Positions 38,881 through 47,784 are shown, numbered from the stretch's first letter. The stretch: 64,000 bases of DNA from a bacterium (GCA_905221065.1 CAJNBS010000008.1:1-64000); one strand, 5' to 3'. Notes: generated by a model from the sequence alone, not told the origin. Numbers and translations: made by a program.

Positions 38881-39264
38881 TTAAGAAGACAGTTTGTTCT
38901 TTTTAAGGCTAACCTGACTACTAGACAATAGATATATTAAGGCATTAAAGACAATGAAAATATGGCCATAGAATAAAATCAACCTCACATCTAAACCAAG
39001 ATAAAGTTTGACCATTAAAAAGATGAGCAAAAGAATTTGAAACCATACCGTTTTTCCAAAAATAAATTTAAAGCGGTTTTGGATGTCTACTTCCTTGATT
39101 TTTACCGCCACCCCTTTATTAGCAAGAAGGAAAACGCCTGCTTCAAACAAGTCACTGTAGAGAACAATCCACCCAATCGATACATTAGAGATTTGTAAAA
39201 ATGTCCCTAAAAGAATATTCAACATACTACTCACGAAAATAACAAGAAATAATCTGTATTTCAT
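38881..39264 (-). CDS. Four-helix membrane protein, putative bacteriocin immunity
   Basis: A 127-aa protein with about four hydrophobic helices and a basic C-terminus (SLKKNKLSS). The ATG at 39264 follows GGAGGT at 7 bases; the upstream ATG lies inside that ribosome site. It resembles BlpX/PncO-type proteins in size and location; I cannot assign it firmly. No double-glycine leader. Confidence 0.6.
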   Translation of the reverse strand: MKYRLFLVIFVSSMLNILLGTFLQISNVSIGWIVLYSDLFEAGVFLLANKGVAVKIKEVDIQNRFKFIFGKTVWFQILLLIFLMVKLYLGLDVRLILFYGHIFIVFNALIYLLSSSQVSLKKNKLSS

Positions 39265-39349
39265 ATTAAATACCTCCATTCATTTATTTCACGAACATTT
39301 TATTAATAGAAGCTTCTAATCAAAAATTCTATCAGAAGAGGAAGACAAA

Positions 39350-39754
39350 CTACTTTTTATAATACTTCAAGCCCCAAATGAGTAGAAGCATGATGATCAA
39401 GCAGAGAATAGCGCCAATATAGGCAATTAATTGTTGATAGAATTCTCCTGCTGTGATCCCTCTATACAAACAAATAATAGACATAAAGCCTGTCAAGCCG
39501 ATATACATGAGTTGATTGGTTCTAGGACTAACCAAATCATCATCTTCAAACTCTCTTATTCTCATTTCCCTAGTGAGGTAAACAGTGATCAAAATAGAAG
39601 CCAAGTTAATAACCACTAAAAGAAATTGGAAAACCAAGGAAAAATTTAAAAACTGACGAGATAGAAATAGATAAGTAGAGACAAGTAAAGGCAACTGACC
39701 TAGGAACAATCTCGCAAGAAAGATGTTCCGTTTTTTAGCAAGAAAAGTTTTCAT
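39350..39754 (-). CDS. Four-helix membrane protein, putative bacteriocin immunity
   Basis: A 134-aa protein with four hydrophobic segments, split by a charged loop (REMRIREFEDDDLVSPRTNQ). No enzymatic motif. The start codon overlaps the stop of a 54-aa membrane protein by 4 bp... the two are translationally coupled. Role inferred only from its place in the blp-type cluster. Confidence 0.6.
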   Translation of the reverse strand: MKTFLAKKRNIFLARLFLGQLPLLVSTYLFLSRQFLNFSLVFQFLLVVINLASILITVYLTREMRIREFEDDDLVSPRTNQLMYIGLTGFMSIICLYRGITAGEFYQQLIAYIGAILCLIIMLLLIWGLKYYKK

Positions 39755-39915
39755 TTCTTTGCTCCTTTCTTTTTAGTTAAAGCAAAATAGATCACAACCG
39801 CAATCATATAGGCTATGGTATAAAATAGATGATACCAAATACTCTCCCTAAGCGGATAAAGAAGGATAGACATGATCAGATATAGAACGAAAATAATCAG
39901 TATTTTTTTCTTCAT
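39751..39915 (-). CDS. Small membrane protein, 54 aa
   Basis: A short gene: MKKKILIIFVLYLIMSILLY, a loop with RESIWYHLFY, and a second helix AYMIAVVIYFALT, ending KKKGAKK. It has an AGGAGG ribosome site and an ATGA overlap with the next gene, both strong evidence for translation. Likely part of an immunity pair. No Gly-Gly leader, so not a bacteriocin. Confidence 0.72.
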   Translation of the reverse strand: MKKKILIIFVLYLIMSILLYPLRESIWYHLFYTIAYMIAVVIYFALTKKKGAKK

Positions 39916-40044
39916 AAAATTTCCTCCTAAATGTATGCTTTATCTTAGTTGAGCTACAACCTTTACACTGCTAGTATAGCACTCATTTTGACCTTGGATC
40001 ACTCAAATCATAAATGGTCATCAAAACATCTTGAATTGTTAAAA
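39916..40044 (-). promoter_or_regulatory. Promoter region of the 54-aa/134-aa immunity unit
   Basis: An extended -10 TGCTATACT (minus strand, about 39972-39980) precedes the 54-aa gene. An ACCATTTATG block about 35 bases further upstream weakly resembles half of a BlpR direct repeat, but I see no matching second half. Confidence 0.4.
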
Positions 40045-40045
40045 A

Positions 40046-40077
40046 TTAAAAAAAGCAAGCATGAAAAACATACTTGC
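40046..40077 (-). terminator. Intrinsic terminator of the 118-aa membrane protein gene
   Basis: GCAAGTATG and CATGCTTGC pair around a T-rich loop on the minus strand, followed by seven T residues. Confidence 0.8.
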
Positions 40078-40127
40078 CCTGGGGGAACTTGACAATGTGA
40101 AAATACAAAATAGAAAACTACTCACCC

Positions 40128-40484
40128 TCACTTCCGTATGTTCTCATATATTCTCATAATCGCAACAAGGATAGCAGCTGTCCCACTTGCCAAAGCGATA
40201 AGGGTAATGATAATGTTGAGGATTTCAGGCGTACTCCCTATTCTGTTGATAAGACGGAGTAGGGATATAACTGTCAACTGAATCAGGAGTATTGATTCTA
40301 CTCTTACCAGTGAAGTCAGTTGATTTTCAACCGCATATAAAAAGGCTGGTAGTAAAACACAGGCTATAGCAATCACAAACAGATTGCTCCCTGTTTCTTC
40401 TCCCTTGTTCACCACGGAAATCATGAGAAGATTCGATGCTATAATCAACGTAGAACAGATGATAAAAAAGGATTTCTTATTCAT
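40128..40484 (-). CDS. Membrane protein of unknown function in blp-type locus
   Basis: A 118-aa protein with about four hydrophobic helices (FFIICSTLIIASNLLMISVV; LFVIAIACVLLPAFLYAV; ILLIQLTVISLLRLI; IIITLIALASGTAAILVAIM). No recognisable family motif. It follows blpH, where pheromone (blpC) and exporter (blpAB) genes would be expected. An extended -10 TGCTATAGT precedes it. Confidence 0.6.
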   Translation of the reverse strand: MNKKSFFIICSTLIIASNLLMISVVNKGEETGSNLFVIAIACVLLPAFLYAVENQLTSLVRVESILLIQLTVISLLRLINRIGSTPEILNIIITLIALASGTAAILVAIMRIYENIRK

Positions 40485-40575
40485 TTAATATACCTCGCAT
40501 ACTATAGCAAAAGTCTGGCTCGATAAAGACAAACTTTATCTGTTAACTTCTGCCAATTCTTTTTTCACAAATTTT

Positions 40576-41925
40576 CTAATGACCAACCGACAGCAAGTGA
40601 ACCGTTAAAACCTGACGAAAGACTTGATTTTGACAGGTGGTATTTAGGCTGGTATTGGGATGACTTTCCACAATTTTCATAACGGTATAGAGACCAACTC
40701 CTCTCTCCTCCCCTTTAGAACTTGCTCCAAAGGAGAAGATTTCAGAAATATCTATGCTCTCTTCTTTGATGGAGTTTTCAATGATAAAGGTCTCCTGTTC
40801 TCCATTTTTAAAAAAAGCGATTGAAACATGAGGTTGACTAGCCTCTATACTAGCTTCAATAGCGTTGTCACAAAGGATAGACACAATAGTCAGAAAATCA
40901 AGCAGGCTCATCCCCTCTACCTGAATCTCCTCAGGAACTTCGACATTAAAGACAATGTTCTTATCTCTAGCTTTTAAAAATTTCCCCGCGAGGAGACTTT
41001 TGAGGGCACGGTCCCGAACATTTACCAATCTGCCCAGGTCATATTTATTGTCCTGCAATTTCTGACTGGAATCCTTTAAGACCGAGTCGTAGACCTCTTT
41101 TATCTGCTCCATATCCTCCTCTTCAATGCCCAGACGTAAACTGGTCAAAAGGTTGGTGTAGTCATGGCGAAAACTCCGTACTTCCTTATAAAGTTCTTCT
41201 ATATGCCGACTATACCGCTCCATATCTCTATAGCGCAAGACCTGCTCTCGGTTCAGTTTTCCCTGAAGTTTTTCCTTCAAATAGGTATCTAATTTCTTGA
41301 TAACCCCCATAAAAAAGAGTAGATAAAATACTAGAATGAAATGGCGAACAGTCGTTGATTGAATACCTTGTTCATATTCAAAATAAGATAGACTTTGCAT
41401 CACTAGATAATAAGCCCCCATTACCCAGTTAATCTTAGTAAGAGACTTTTGAAAACCTTTATCTAGAAACTCCTTTCTCAATCTAGTGAAATCATAGTCT
41501 AACCATTTCAAAAAGACTAAAACTATGAAACAAACGAATATCATAATCAATAAAAAGATAGGATTGCCATCCCCATCTACAATTCCTTGCCCCAAAAATG
41601 GAAGCACAAAATAGGAAATACCTCTGTAAAAGAGCTCTACTAATATCATTGGGAAGAGACCATAAAAAATAAGGATTTTTTTAGGAAGCCCTCTTAACAG
41701 TAAGAAAGATAGACCTATACCGAACAAAGGTTCTATAAAATAGGACAAATATTCACTTACATCCAAAAATTGAAAAGTCGCAAAAATGGCCCCTAGAAGA
41801 AATTTCAGAAGAAAAGCTTTGAAAATCCTCTCAAAAGTGAGGCAAATTCCATCTACCTTAAAGAAAATGACAATTTCTAGTCCATTAATAACAAGTGCAT
41901 ACAACAATATCCAAGCAATGTTCAT
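40576..41925 (-). CDS. blpH: Sensor histidine kinase BlpH (HPK10 family)
   Basis: A 449-aa peptide-pheromone receptor kinase: six or seven N-terminal membrane helices (1-~215), then a kinase module with the H-box RSFRHDYTNLLTSLRLG (His ~269), N-box DNAIEAS and G-box GVGLYTVMKI. It should sense a BlpC-type peptide and phosphorylate BlpR. ATG at 41925 (MNIAWILLYAL) follows AGGAGAG; upstream codons of the frame overlap blpR. The receptor is intact although no blpC is found nearby. Confidence 0.88.
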   Translation of the reverse strand: MNIAWILLYALVINGLEIVIFFKVDGICLTFERIFKAFLLKFLLGAIFATFQFLDVSEYLSYFIEPLFGIGLSFLLLRGLPKKILIFYGLFPMILVELFYRGISYFVLPFLGQGIVDGDGNPIFLLIMIFVCFIVLVFLKWLDYDFTRLRKEFLDKGFQKSLTKINWVMGAYYLVMQSLSYFEYEQGIQSTTVRHFILVFYLLFFMGVIKKLDTYLKEKLQGKLNREQVLRYRDMERYSRHIEELYKEVRSFRHDYTNLLTSLRLGIEEEDMEQIKEVYDSVLKDSSQKLQDNKYDLGRLVNVRDRALKSLLAGKFLKARDKNIVFNVEVPEEIQVEGMSLLDFLTIVSILCDNAIEASIEASQPHVSIAFFKNGEQETFIIENSIKEESIDISEIFSFGASSKGEERGVGLYTVMKIVESHPNTSLNTTCQNQVFRQVLTVHLLSVGH

Positions 41926-41938
41926 AAACTCTCCTAGC

Positions 41939-42676
41939 TCAGTGTAAGTTATTGATAACTTCAGACACTTCCCTGACCTTATAACGCGCAATTAGACAGC
42001 TTCTCCCATTGGGAAAGAAAAGCAGTTTTTCTTTCTTATCCAAATGCACCACATTTGCAGGATTAATGAGAAAAGAGCGGTGGCACTGCAGAAGACGAGG
42101 CTCCTGCTTAAGAATCTCCTCTAAACTCGCTGTAAATTCCAGTCTGTCCGTCTCGGTATAGAGAATGACATGATGAGATTTGGGCGACGTTTCGAGATAG
42201 TAAACCTCTTTAAAAGGATACTGGAATTGGGCAAATCTTGATTTAAAGTAAAAGCAATCTTCCGCTAGACTTTTACTGTCTTGACCATTGGCATAGAGGA
42301 GGGCTGTCTCGATACGAGATTCAAACTCCTCTGCTGACAAGGCCTTCTCAATGTAGTCCAAAGCAGACACTTGGTAGCGAAAGGACAGGGGCATAAACTC
42401 CGAGTGAGTCGTCACAAAGACAATCAGGGCATAAGGATCCCGATCCCGAATCTTTCTAGCCACTTCCAGCCCCTTCATCTCCTCATTTCGAATCTCAATG
42501 TCCAAAAAGAATAGCTGATGGGATCCCTTCTCATGCACCTCTGCCAGCAGTTGGTCTGGCTTGCCAAAGATCTCAAAAGAGCTGGGAGTGATATGATGTG
42601 CTTTCAAAAGTTTCTCAATCGTCGTTTCAATCCTAGTCTGCTGGGAAAAATCATCTTCTAAAACAAATATTCTCAT
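41939..42676 (-). CDS. blpR: Response regulator BlpR (LytTR type)
   Basis: A 245-aa AgrA/ComE-type regulator. The receiver domain has DDFSQQ near the N-terminus and the phospho-acceptor Asp in FFLDIEIRN (~residue 58). The LytTR DNA-binding domain (~145-245) contains YYLETSPKSHHVILYTE and CHRSFLINPANV. It should bind paired direct repeats upstream of blp promoters, such as the candidate at 43167-43197. Confidence 0.9.
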   Translation of the reverse strand: MRIFVLEDDFSQQTRIETTIEKLLKAHHITPSSFEIFGKPDQLLAEVHEKGSHQLFFLDIEIRNEEMKGLEVARKIRDRDPYALIVFVTTHSEFMPLSFRYQVSALDYIEKALSAEEFESRIETALLYANGQDSKSLAEDCFYFKSRFAQFQYPFKEVYYLETSPKSHHVILYTETDRLEFTASLEEILKQEPRLLQCHRSFLINPANVVHLDKKEKLLFFPNGRSCLIARYKVREVSEVINNLH

Positions 42677-42680
42677 CTTT

Positions 42681-43019
42681 TTACTCTCCCTCTTTCAACC
42701 ATTTTTGACGAATTTCTCTATAGCGACGTCTGGAATACTTGACAGCGTATTGACCTTCTTCTCCAAGAAAAAGAATTCTTTCTTGAAAATCAATCGATTT
42801 TAATTTATCAAGATTGACCAAACAATTTCGATGACATCTCATCAAGGTTTCTCCATATTGGTTCTCAAGATTATTTAAATTTTGAACCATATTAAAACTA
42901 GCTTCTTCTGTAACAATCTGTACAGTATGGGCTTTAGTTGGATGTGTTTGGATATAGTAGATATCGTCGACGTTTACTTTATAGACTGTTTTCTGTGTCT
43001 GAATAATCATATGTTTCAT
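42681..43019 (-). CDS. blpS: BlpS, LytTR DNA-binding protein
   Basis: A 112-aa protein made only of a LytTR DNA-binding domain (YYIQTHPTKAHTVQIV, MRCHRNCLVNLDKLKSID), with no receiver. BlpS is the stand-alone regulator next to blpR in pneumococcus and may compete for or tune BlpR sites. It is first in the blpS-blpR-blpH operon and has a GGAGGAG ribosome site. Confidence 0.87.
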   Translation of the reverse strand: MKHMIIQTQKTVYKVNVDDIYYIQTHPTKAHTVQIVTEEASFNMVQNLNNLENQYGETLMRCHRNCLVNLDKLKSIDFQERILFLGEEGQYAVKYSRRRYREIRQKWLKEGE

Positions 43020-43235
43020 TGGATTCTCCTCCTAAGAAGAGAATAACAGAAAAAATCTAACACAAGCACACCCAATCCTAAACAGTCTTTGAAAACTCCT
43101 AAAAGGATTATTTTTCTACAACATCATGATGAGCTTACAACTATTTTATCATAAAATCTTAACAGTACCATTCAGGAAATTTCAAGGGCAATTAAAGATT
43201 TGAGACTGGAAAAAGCTCTAAAAGTGATAGACTAA
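43020..43235. promoter_or_regulatory. Divergent blpS/blpT control region with BlpR-type direct repeat
   Basis: On the plus strand ACCATTCAGG (43167-43176) and the related GGCAATTAAAG (43187-43197) lie one helical-turn pair (21 bp) apart, as in LytTR regulator sites. An extended -10 TGATAGACT follows at 43225-43233 for blpT. On the minus strand TGATAAAAT (near 43143-43151) may drive blpSRH. The gap between blpS and blpT is 382 bp, including the RUP-like repeat. Confidence 0.6.
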
Positions 43236-43339
43236 TACTCAATGAAAATCAAAGAGCAAACTAGGAAGCTAGCCGTAGGCTGTACTTGAGTACGGCAAGG
43301 CGAAGCTGACGTGGTTTGGATTTGATTTTCGAAGAGTAT
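43236..43339. repeat. RUP-like miniature repeat (about 104 bp) in blpT leader
   Basis: Ends TACTCAATGAAAATC and (other strand) TACTCTTCGAAAATC as in the copy at 2941-3089, with the core CTAGCCGTAGG...CGGCAAGGCG. It lies immediately after the candidate blpT -10 box, in the part that would be transcribed. Confidence 0.75.
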
Positions 43340-43401
43340 AACAGTATCAAAACACAGTTGCTAGAAACAAGACTAGCACCCAGATTAGAGGAGGAATTCT
43401 C

Positions 43402-43731
43402 ATGACAGATACAGACCCCATCAAAAGAGCTCAGACTTTGATTACTGACTTAAACAAAGCCTACCAAGCATGCAAACAGGCAACCGCTGACGACGTCCGC
43501 TTTCAGGAGCAATTAAACTCTATTCTTGGTTTTCTAGCCAAGGCTGAAACAGTGGATAATCGAGTCTTGATTGAACTGGAAAAATTTTACCAGACTTCCA
43601 GTCTTCTCATGGGACTCAGCGCTCTCGATCCAGATGCTCCTACTCGTGCCGCTTGGCGGGCCTATGACCGCTTCCACTTTGACCAAGTCAAGACCAAGTT
43701 GAGCCTCTACGGACCAACCATTATCTTTTAG
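43402..43731 (+). CDS. blpT: BlpT protein
   Basis: A 109-aa soluble helical protein (MTDTDPIKRAQTLITDLNKAYQACKQ...) matching BlpT, the gene at the regulatory end of the pneumococcal blp locus. Its molecular role is unclear. It has a GAGGAGG ribosome site and is divergent from blpSRH. Confidence 0.82.
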   Translation: MTDTDPIKRAQTLITDLNKAYQACKQATADDVRFQEQLNSILGFLAKAETVDNRVLIELEKFYQTSSLLMGLSALDPDAPTRAAWRAYDRFHFDQVKTKLSLYGPTIIF

Positions 43732-43735
43732 AAAT

Positions 43736-43773
43736 TAAAAGAAGTTGAGACAAACTGAACTCAACTTCTTTTT
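43736..43773. terminator. Bidirectional terminator between blpT and ecsB
   Basis: AAAAGAAGTTGAG pairs with CTCAACTTCTTTTT around a 10-base loop, with tracts on both sides for the convergent genes. Confidence 0.85.
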
Positions 43774-43791
43774 AGTGTCATATAGGTAATC

Positions 43792-44841
43792 TTAGTCCTG
43801 CATCTGACGTTTCACCTGATAAGGTAGGTACAAGACTAGTAAAACCAAACCAGCTCCCAGCAAGGCTAGAAGGGCCAGTTTTTCTTGGAAGGTCACAAGA
43901 CCGACGACTAATTCCACCACTAAGACCAAACTGGTCAATCCTCGGACTACCGCCTGTAAGCCTTTTTCCTTTTGCCCCTTATCCAGCGGAAAGAGTTGGG
44001 TCAAATACTGGTAGTCAAAGGCGTGATAGAGTGCCAGCAACTGGAAGAGCAAGAGATAGTTAAACAAGACTACCACCGCTGTCGCAATCCAAGATTGCTC
44101 GATAAAGACCTGCGCCAGTATGGAAAGCAATAGCAAACGGAGACTAAGGGCAAAGAGGTCTCCATTTCGCAGATAAGAACGCAGATAGAGATTTTGCCAA
44201 ATCTTACCAGGCACCTTCTGAACAGCCTTTAGGATAAAGTCCAGATAGGCACGACGCTTGACGCTGTTTGAAATCCCCTTGACCTGCGTAAATAGAGCAA
44301 AGAAACGAAGCAAGACTTGCTTGCGCTTGCTTTCTTGGGAAATGACATAGTCCCAGTTGAGACCAGTTTCAGTGAAAAATTTGCTGGATTTTTGACGAAA
44401 GAGGAAATATTTACCTACCCCCAATAAAAGCACATAGACCAGAAAAACTGGCAAGCCAGAACCCATGGCTAAAAATAAAGGCGCAAACAAAAGCAAGAAA
44501 AGGGTCTGGATAAAGAGCCAAAAGACTAGGGAAATGCTAGTTTGACGCTTTAGATGGAGCTTGATTTCCTCTTCACCAACCAAGAGAAAGAGCTTGTCTG
44601 GTGCCTCCATGTAAGTAGCAATTCCACCCCAAAGCAAAAGTAAAACAGAGGTAATCCCTACAAACAAAAGGATAGGCCAATGATTTGCAGGAAAATGTTG
44701 CAAGAGTTGACTGTACTGGTAGGCTAGAAATCCCAGCAGGACAAGCAGGAACAAGACAAAGTGGTCATTGAGAACATAGCGCAGATAACCAAGACACTCC
44801 TTACGAAAAGCCTGCTTTCTCTTTAAAAACAAGTCTTTCAT
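43792..44841 (-). CDS. ecsB: ABC transporter permease, EcsB family
   Basis: A 349-aa membrane subunit with about eight to ten hydrophobic helices, including FVLFLLVLLGFLAYQYSQLL near the start and LALLALLGAGLVLLVLYLPYQ at the end. The EcsAB transporter of Bacillus affects secretion and regulated intramembrane proteolysis; its cargo is uncertain. Start overlaps the ATPase gene by 4 bp. Confidence 0.85.
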   Translation of the reverse strand: MKDLFLKRKQAFRKECLGYLRYVLNDHFVLFLLVLLGFLAYQYSQLLQHFPANHWPILLFVGITSVLLLLWGGIATYMEAPDKLFLLVGEEEIKLHLKRQTSISLVFWLFIQTLFLLLFAPLFLAMGSGLPVFLVYVLLLGVGKYFLFRQKSSKFFTETGLNWDYVISQESKRKQVLLRFFALFTQVKGISNSVKRRAYLDFILKAVQKVPGKIWQNLYLRSYLRNGDLFALSLRLLLLSILAQVFIEQSWIATAVVVLFNYLLLFQLLALYHAFDYQYLTQLFPLDKGQKEKGLQAVVRGLTSLVLVVELVVGLVTFQEKLALLALLGAGLVLLVLYLPYQVKRQMQD

Positions 44842-45569
44842 AGCTCCTCCTCTTTGGTCAGAGCCAAGTAAATATCATTCAAACTAGCCTCAGGCATGTT
44901 AAAGGCTTCGCGCAGTTGCGCCAGATTTCCCTTGGCACGCACCTCTCCCTTGTGAAGAATAACAAAGGCATCACACATCTTTTCCGCCGAATCCAGCACG
45001 TGGGTACTCATGAGAATGGACTTACCCTTCAGCTTTTCCACTTCCAAAAGCTGAATCAAGTCAGAAATAGCCAGCGGATCGAGACCAAGGAAAGGCTCAT
45101 CCACGATAAAAAGACTCGGATCCACCACAAAAGCACAGATAATCATGACCTTCTGCTTCATCCCTTTGGAGAAATGAACAGGGAACCAGTCCAATTTCTG
45201 GTCTAGACGGAACATTTTTAACAAGGGTTCTACTCGCTCAAAGGCCACTTTCTGCTCAATACCATAAGCCATAGCAACCGTTTCGATATGCTCTCTGAGG
45301 GTCAATTCCTCATACAGACTAGGTGTCTCAGGAATGTAGCCAATCTGCTTGCGGTAGTTAGTCGCATCTTTTTGCAAAGTCAAGCCATTGATATTGATAG
45401 AACCGCTATAAGGTGTCAACAGGCCAATAATCTCATTGATTGTCGTCGATTTCCCAGCACCATTGAGACCAATCAAACCGACCAACTGTCCACTTTCAAC
45501 GGTAAAGGACACATCTTTCAAGACAGGGACATGAACATAGCCACCTGTCAGGTTTTTAATTTCTAACAT
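44838..45569 (-). CDS. ecsA: ABC transporter ATP-binding protein, EcsA family
   Basis: A 243-aa ATPase with Walker A GLNGAGKST, Q-loop (IGYIPETPSLYEELT), signature FSKGMKQKV, Walker B LFIVDEPFLGLDP and the H-loop STHVLDSAEKM. It pairs with the EcsB-like permease encoded next. It is divergent from the HIT gene, the order ecsA/hit being conserved in Firmicutes. Confidence 0.9.
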   Translation of the reverse strand: MLEIKNLTGGYVHVPVLKDVSFTVESGQLVGLIGLNGAGKSTTINEIIGLLTPYSGSININGLTLQKDATNYRKQIGYIPETPSLYEELTLREHIETVAMAYGIEQKVAFERVEPLLKMFRLDQKLDWFPVHFSKGMKQKVMIICAFVVDPSLFIVDEPFLGLDPLAISDLIQLLEVEKLKGKSILMSTHVLDSAEKMCDAFVILHKGEVRAKGNLAQLREAFNMPEASLNDIYLALTKEEEL

Positions 45570-45586
45570 ATTTTCTCCAAATCTGG

Positions 45587-45592
45587 TATAAT
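45587..45592 (+). promoter_or_regulatory. Extended -10 promoter of the HIT gene
   Basis: TGGTATAAT, 44 bases before the HIT start codon. Confidence 0.6.
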
Positions 45593-45636
45593 GTAGCTAT
45601 ATTATATCAAAATTCAATACAGTAGAGGTAGATTTT

Positions 45637-46047
45637 ATGTCAGATTGCATTTTTTGTAAAATCATCGCAGGGGAAATTCCTGCATCAAAAGTATATGAAG
45701 ATGAGCAGGTTCTTGCCTTTCTTGATATCTCTCAAGTGACACCAGGACACACCTTGGTCGTGCCAAAGGAACACTATCGCAATCTTTTGGAAATGGACGC
45801 TACTAGCGCCAGCCAACTCTTTGCCCAAGTGCCAAAAGTAGCCCAAAAAGTCATGAAAGCCACTAAGGCTGCTGGCATGAATATCATTGCCAACTGTGAA
45901 GAAATCGCAGGTCAAACAGTTTTTCACACCCACGTTCACCTCGTGCCTCGCTACAGTGCCGACGATGACCTCAAGATTGATTTTATCGCCCACGAACCAG
46001 ACTTTGACAAACTCGCTCAAGTCGCTGAAACTATCAAAAACGCCTAA
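45637..46047 (+). CDS. hit: HIT family nucleotide hydrolase/transferase
   Basis: A 136-aa histidine-triad protein. The N-terminus CIFCKIIAGEIPASKVYEDE carries the zinc-type CxxC of the Hint branch. The triad is HTHVHLVPR near residue 100 (HxHxH then variant). It hydrolyses nucleoside phosphoramidates or dinucleotides by family. Followed 9 bp later by the 95-aa gene. Confidence 0.92.
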   Translation: MSDCIFCKIIAGEIPASKVYEDEQVLAFLDISQVTPGHTLVVPKEHYRNLLEMDATSASQLFAQVPKVAQKVMKATKAAGMNIIANCEEIAGQTVFHTHVHLVPRYSADDDLKIDFIAHEPDFDKLAQVAETIKNA

Positions 46048-46056
46048 GGAGTTGCC

Positions 46057-46344
46057 ATGAAATTATCCAACCTACTGCTATTTGCAGGAGCTGCAGCTGG
46101 AAGTTATCTGGTTACAAAAAATCGCCAAACCATCACAGATGAAGTCTTGAACACTACTGACCGCGTTCAAGCTATCAAGAATGACGTGGATATTATCCAA
46201 AACAGCCTGCAAATCATCGACCAGCAAAAAGAACTGATTAAGGAATACCAAGAAGACCTGACTTACAAGTTTAAGGTCTTAGAAAAAGATATCCAGACTA
46301 GATTAGATGTCATCAAAGAAACACAGGAAATTGAAGATAAGTAA
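46057..46344 (+). CDS. Small membrane-anchored coiled-coil protein
   Basis: A 95-aa protein with one N-terminal hydrophobic segment (NLLLFAGAAAGSYLV) followed by a long charged helix (residues ~25-95) with coiled-coil character. It resembles YtxH/chemotaxis-like small proteins of Gram-positives; no firm family. Co-transcribed with hit. Confidence 0.7.
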   Translation: MKLSNLLLFAGAAAGSYLVTKNRQTITDEVLNTTDRVQAIKNDVDIIQNSLQIIDQQKELIKEYQEDLTYKFKVLEKDIQTRLDVIKETQEIEDK

Positions 46345-46366
46345 AAAGAGCCACTCGGCTCTTTTT
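46343..46366. terminator. Terminator after the hit operon
   Basis: AAAAAGAGCC-ACTC-GGCTCTTTTT, a perfect bidirectional terminator. An inverted copy lies at 46606-46629. Confidence 0.85.
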
Positions 46367-46454
46367 AAAACGTAAACAGGTTATATCCCATCAACTATAC
46401 ATCACAATTTAGACAACTCATTCACCATTTCAGAACTAAATCGAATGCCTTCCC

Positions 46455-46589
46455 AGACTTTCCGCCGTAATGAAAACACCTGAAACAGTTTGGTTTCAGG
46501 TGTTCGGAAACTTTGAGACCTAGGCTCAAAGTTTAGGTATGGAACTTCGAAGAAGGTCGCTACCGTCCGTCATTACTTAAGGAAAGTCT
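46455..46589. repeat. Palindromic multi-hairpin element between hit operon and dnaJ
   Basis: Imperfect terminal inverted repeats AGACTTTCC..GTAATGA and TCATTAC..GGAAAGTCT enclose two perfect hairpins: ACACCTGAAAC/GTTTCAGGTGT (46476-46503) and AAACTTTGAG/CTCAAAGTTT (46508-46534). No coding frame. The layout suggests a small structured or mobile non-coding element. I cannot name its family. Confidence 0.6.
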
Positions 46590-46605
46590 TAAAAAATCTA
46601 TAAAC

Positions 46606-46629
46606 AAAAAGAGCCGAGTGGCTCTTTTT
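46606..46629. terminator. Terminator of the dnaJ end of the heat-shock operon
   Basis: AAAAAGAGCC-GAGT-GGCTCTTTTT lies just after dnaJ on the minus strand. It is the exact reverse complement of the terminator at 46343-46366. Confidence 0.85.
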
Positions 46630-46632
46630 ACT

Positions 46633-47772
46633 TTATTCTCCATCAAAGGCATCTTTAATATGGTCAAAGAAGCCCTTTTTCTTTGGATTGACTTTTAAAT
46701 CACCTGCAGCTGCAAATTCTTTCAAGGCTGCTTTTTGACGGTCGTTCAAGCCTGTCGGTGTTACGACATTGACAGTAACGTATTGGTCACCAACTGCACC
46801 GCCACGAAGGCTTGGCGCCCCCTTACCACGTAGGCGGAATTTCTTACCAGTCTGAGTACCCTCTGGGATAACCAATTCAACATCACCGTGAACAGTTGGG
46901 ATATCTACTGTATCACCAAGAGCTGCTTGGACAAAGTTGAGGTTGAGATTGTAGAAGATAGTAGTTCCTTCACGTTCAAACTTGTCGCTAGCTTCCACAG
47001 AAACTACCACATACAAGTCACCATAAGGTCCACCGTTAAAGCCTGCTTCACCTTGACCAGCTAGGCGAATTTGTTGACCTGTTTCCACACCAGCAGGGAT
47101 TTTCACATGTACGCTATGAGCTTGTTTCTCATGACCTGTTCCGTGACAAGTTGTACATGGATCTTTGATTTCTTTTCCGCGACCATGACAGACATCACAG
47201 GTTACTTGACGACGCATCATACCAAGCGGAGTCTGCGTATCGACGTTAATGACACCAGCTCCATGACAGCGTCCACAAGTGACTGGACTTGTTCCTGGCT
47301 TAGCACCTGAGCCATTACATGTACGACAGCTAGCTTCACGATTGTACTTAACCTCTTTTTCAGCTCCAAAAATAGCTTCTTCAAAGGTCAAGTTCACACG
47401 ATACTGGAGGTCATCCCCTTGGCGAGGAGCGTTTGGATTGCGCGAAGCACCGCCTCCGCCGAAGAAACTTGAGAAGATGTCTTCAAAACCACCGAAGCCA
47501 CCTGCCCCATTGAAACCGCCAGCTCCACCACCGAAGCCTCCAAAGCCACCATTGGCACCTGCAGCGCCATATTGGTCATAGGCAGCACGTTTTTGGTCGT
47601 CACTCAAAGTCTCATAGGCTTCCTGAACTTCCTTGTACTTTTCCTCAGCACCAGGCTCCTTGTTGATATCTGGGTGGTATTTTTTGGATAGCTTACGATA
47701 AGCCTTTTTGATCTCGTCTGCTGAAGCGTTTTTTGACACCCCCAGACGATCATAAAATTCAGTATTGTTCAT
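46633..47772 (-). CDS. dnaJ: Chaperone protein DnaJ (Hsp40)
   Basis: Co-chaperone that stimulates DnaK ATPase, 379 aa. J domain 1-~70 with HPD ([10 protein letters not shown]), Gly/Phe-rich region ~75-125, and the zinc-finger domain with four CxxCxGxG-type repeats ([32 protein letters not shown]). C-terminal substrate domains follow. Last gene of the hrcA-grpE-dnaK-(DJ-1)-dnaJ region. Confidence 0.97.
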   Translation of the reverse strand: MNNTEFYDRLGVSKNASADEIKKAYRKLSKKYHPDINKEPGAEEKYKEVQEAYETLSDDQKRAAYDQYGAAGANGGFGGFGGGAGGFNGAGGFGGFEDIFSSFFGGGGASRNPNAPRQGDDLQYRVNLTFEEAIFGAEKEVKYNREASCRTCNGSGAKPGTSPVTCGRCHGAGVINVDTQTPLGMMRRQVTCDVCHGRGKEIKDPCTTCHGTGHEKQAHSVHVKIPAGVETGQQIRLAGQGEAGFNGGPYGDLYVVVSVEASDKFEREGTTIFYNLNLNFVQAALGDTVDIPTVHGDVELVIPEGTQTGKKFRLRGKGAPSLRGGAVGDQYVTVNVVTPTGLNDRQKAALKEFAAAGDLKVNPKKKGFFDHIKDAFDGE

Positions 47773-47784
47773 AATTCAAGATAC

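Noticed and set aside
40485..40575. Possible blpC pheromone gene after blpH
   Set aside because: Only a 10-codon GTG frame (VKKELAEVNR) is seen, with no Gly-Gly leader; too short.
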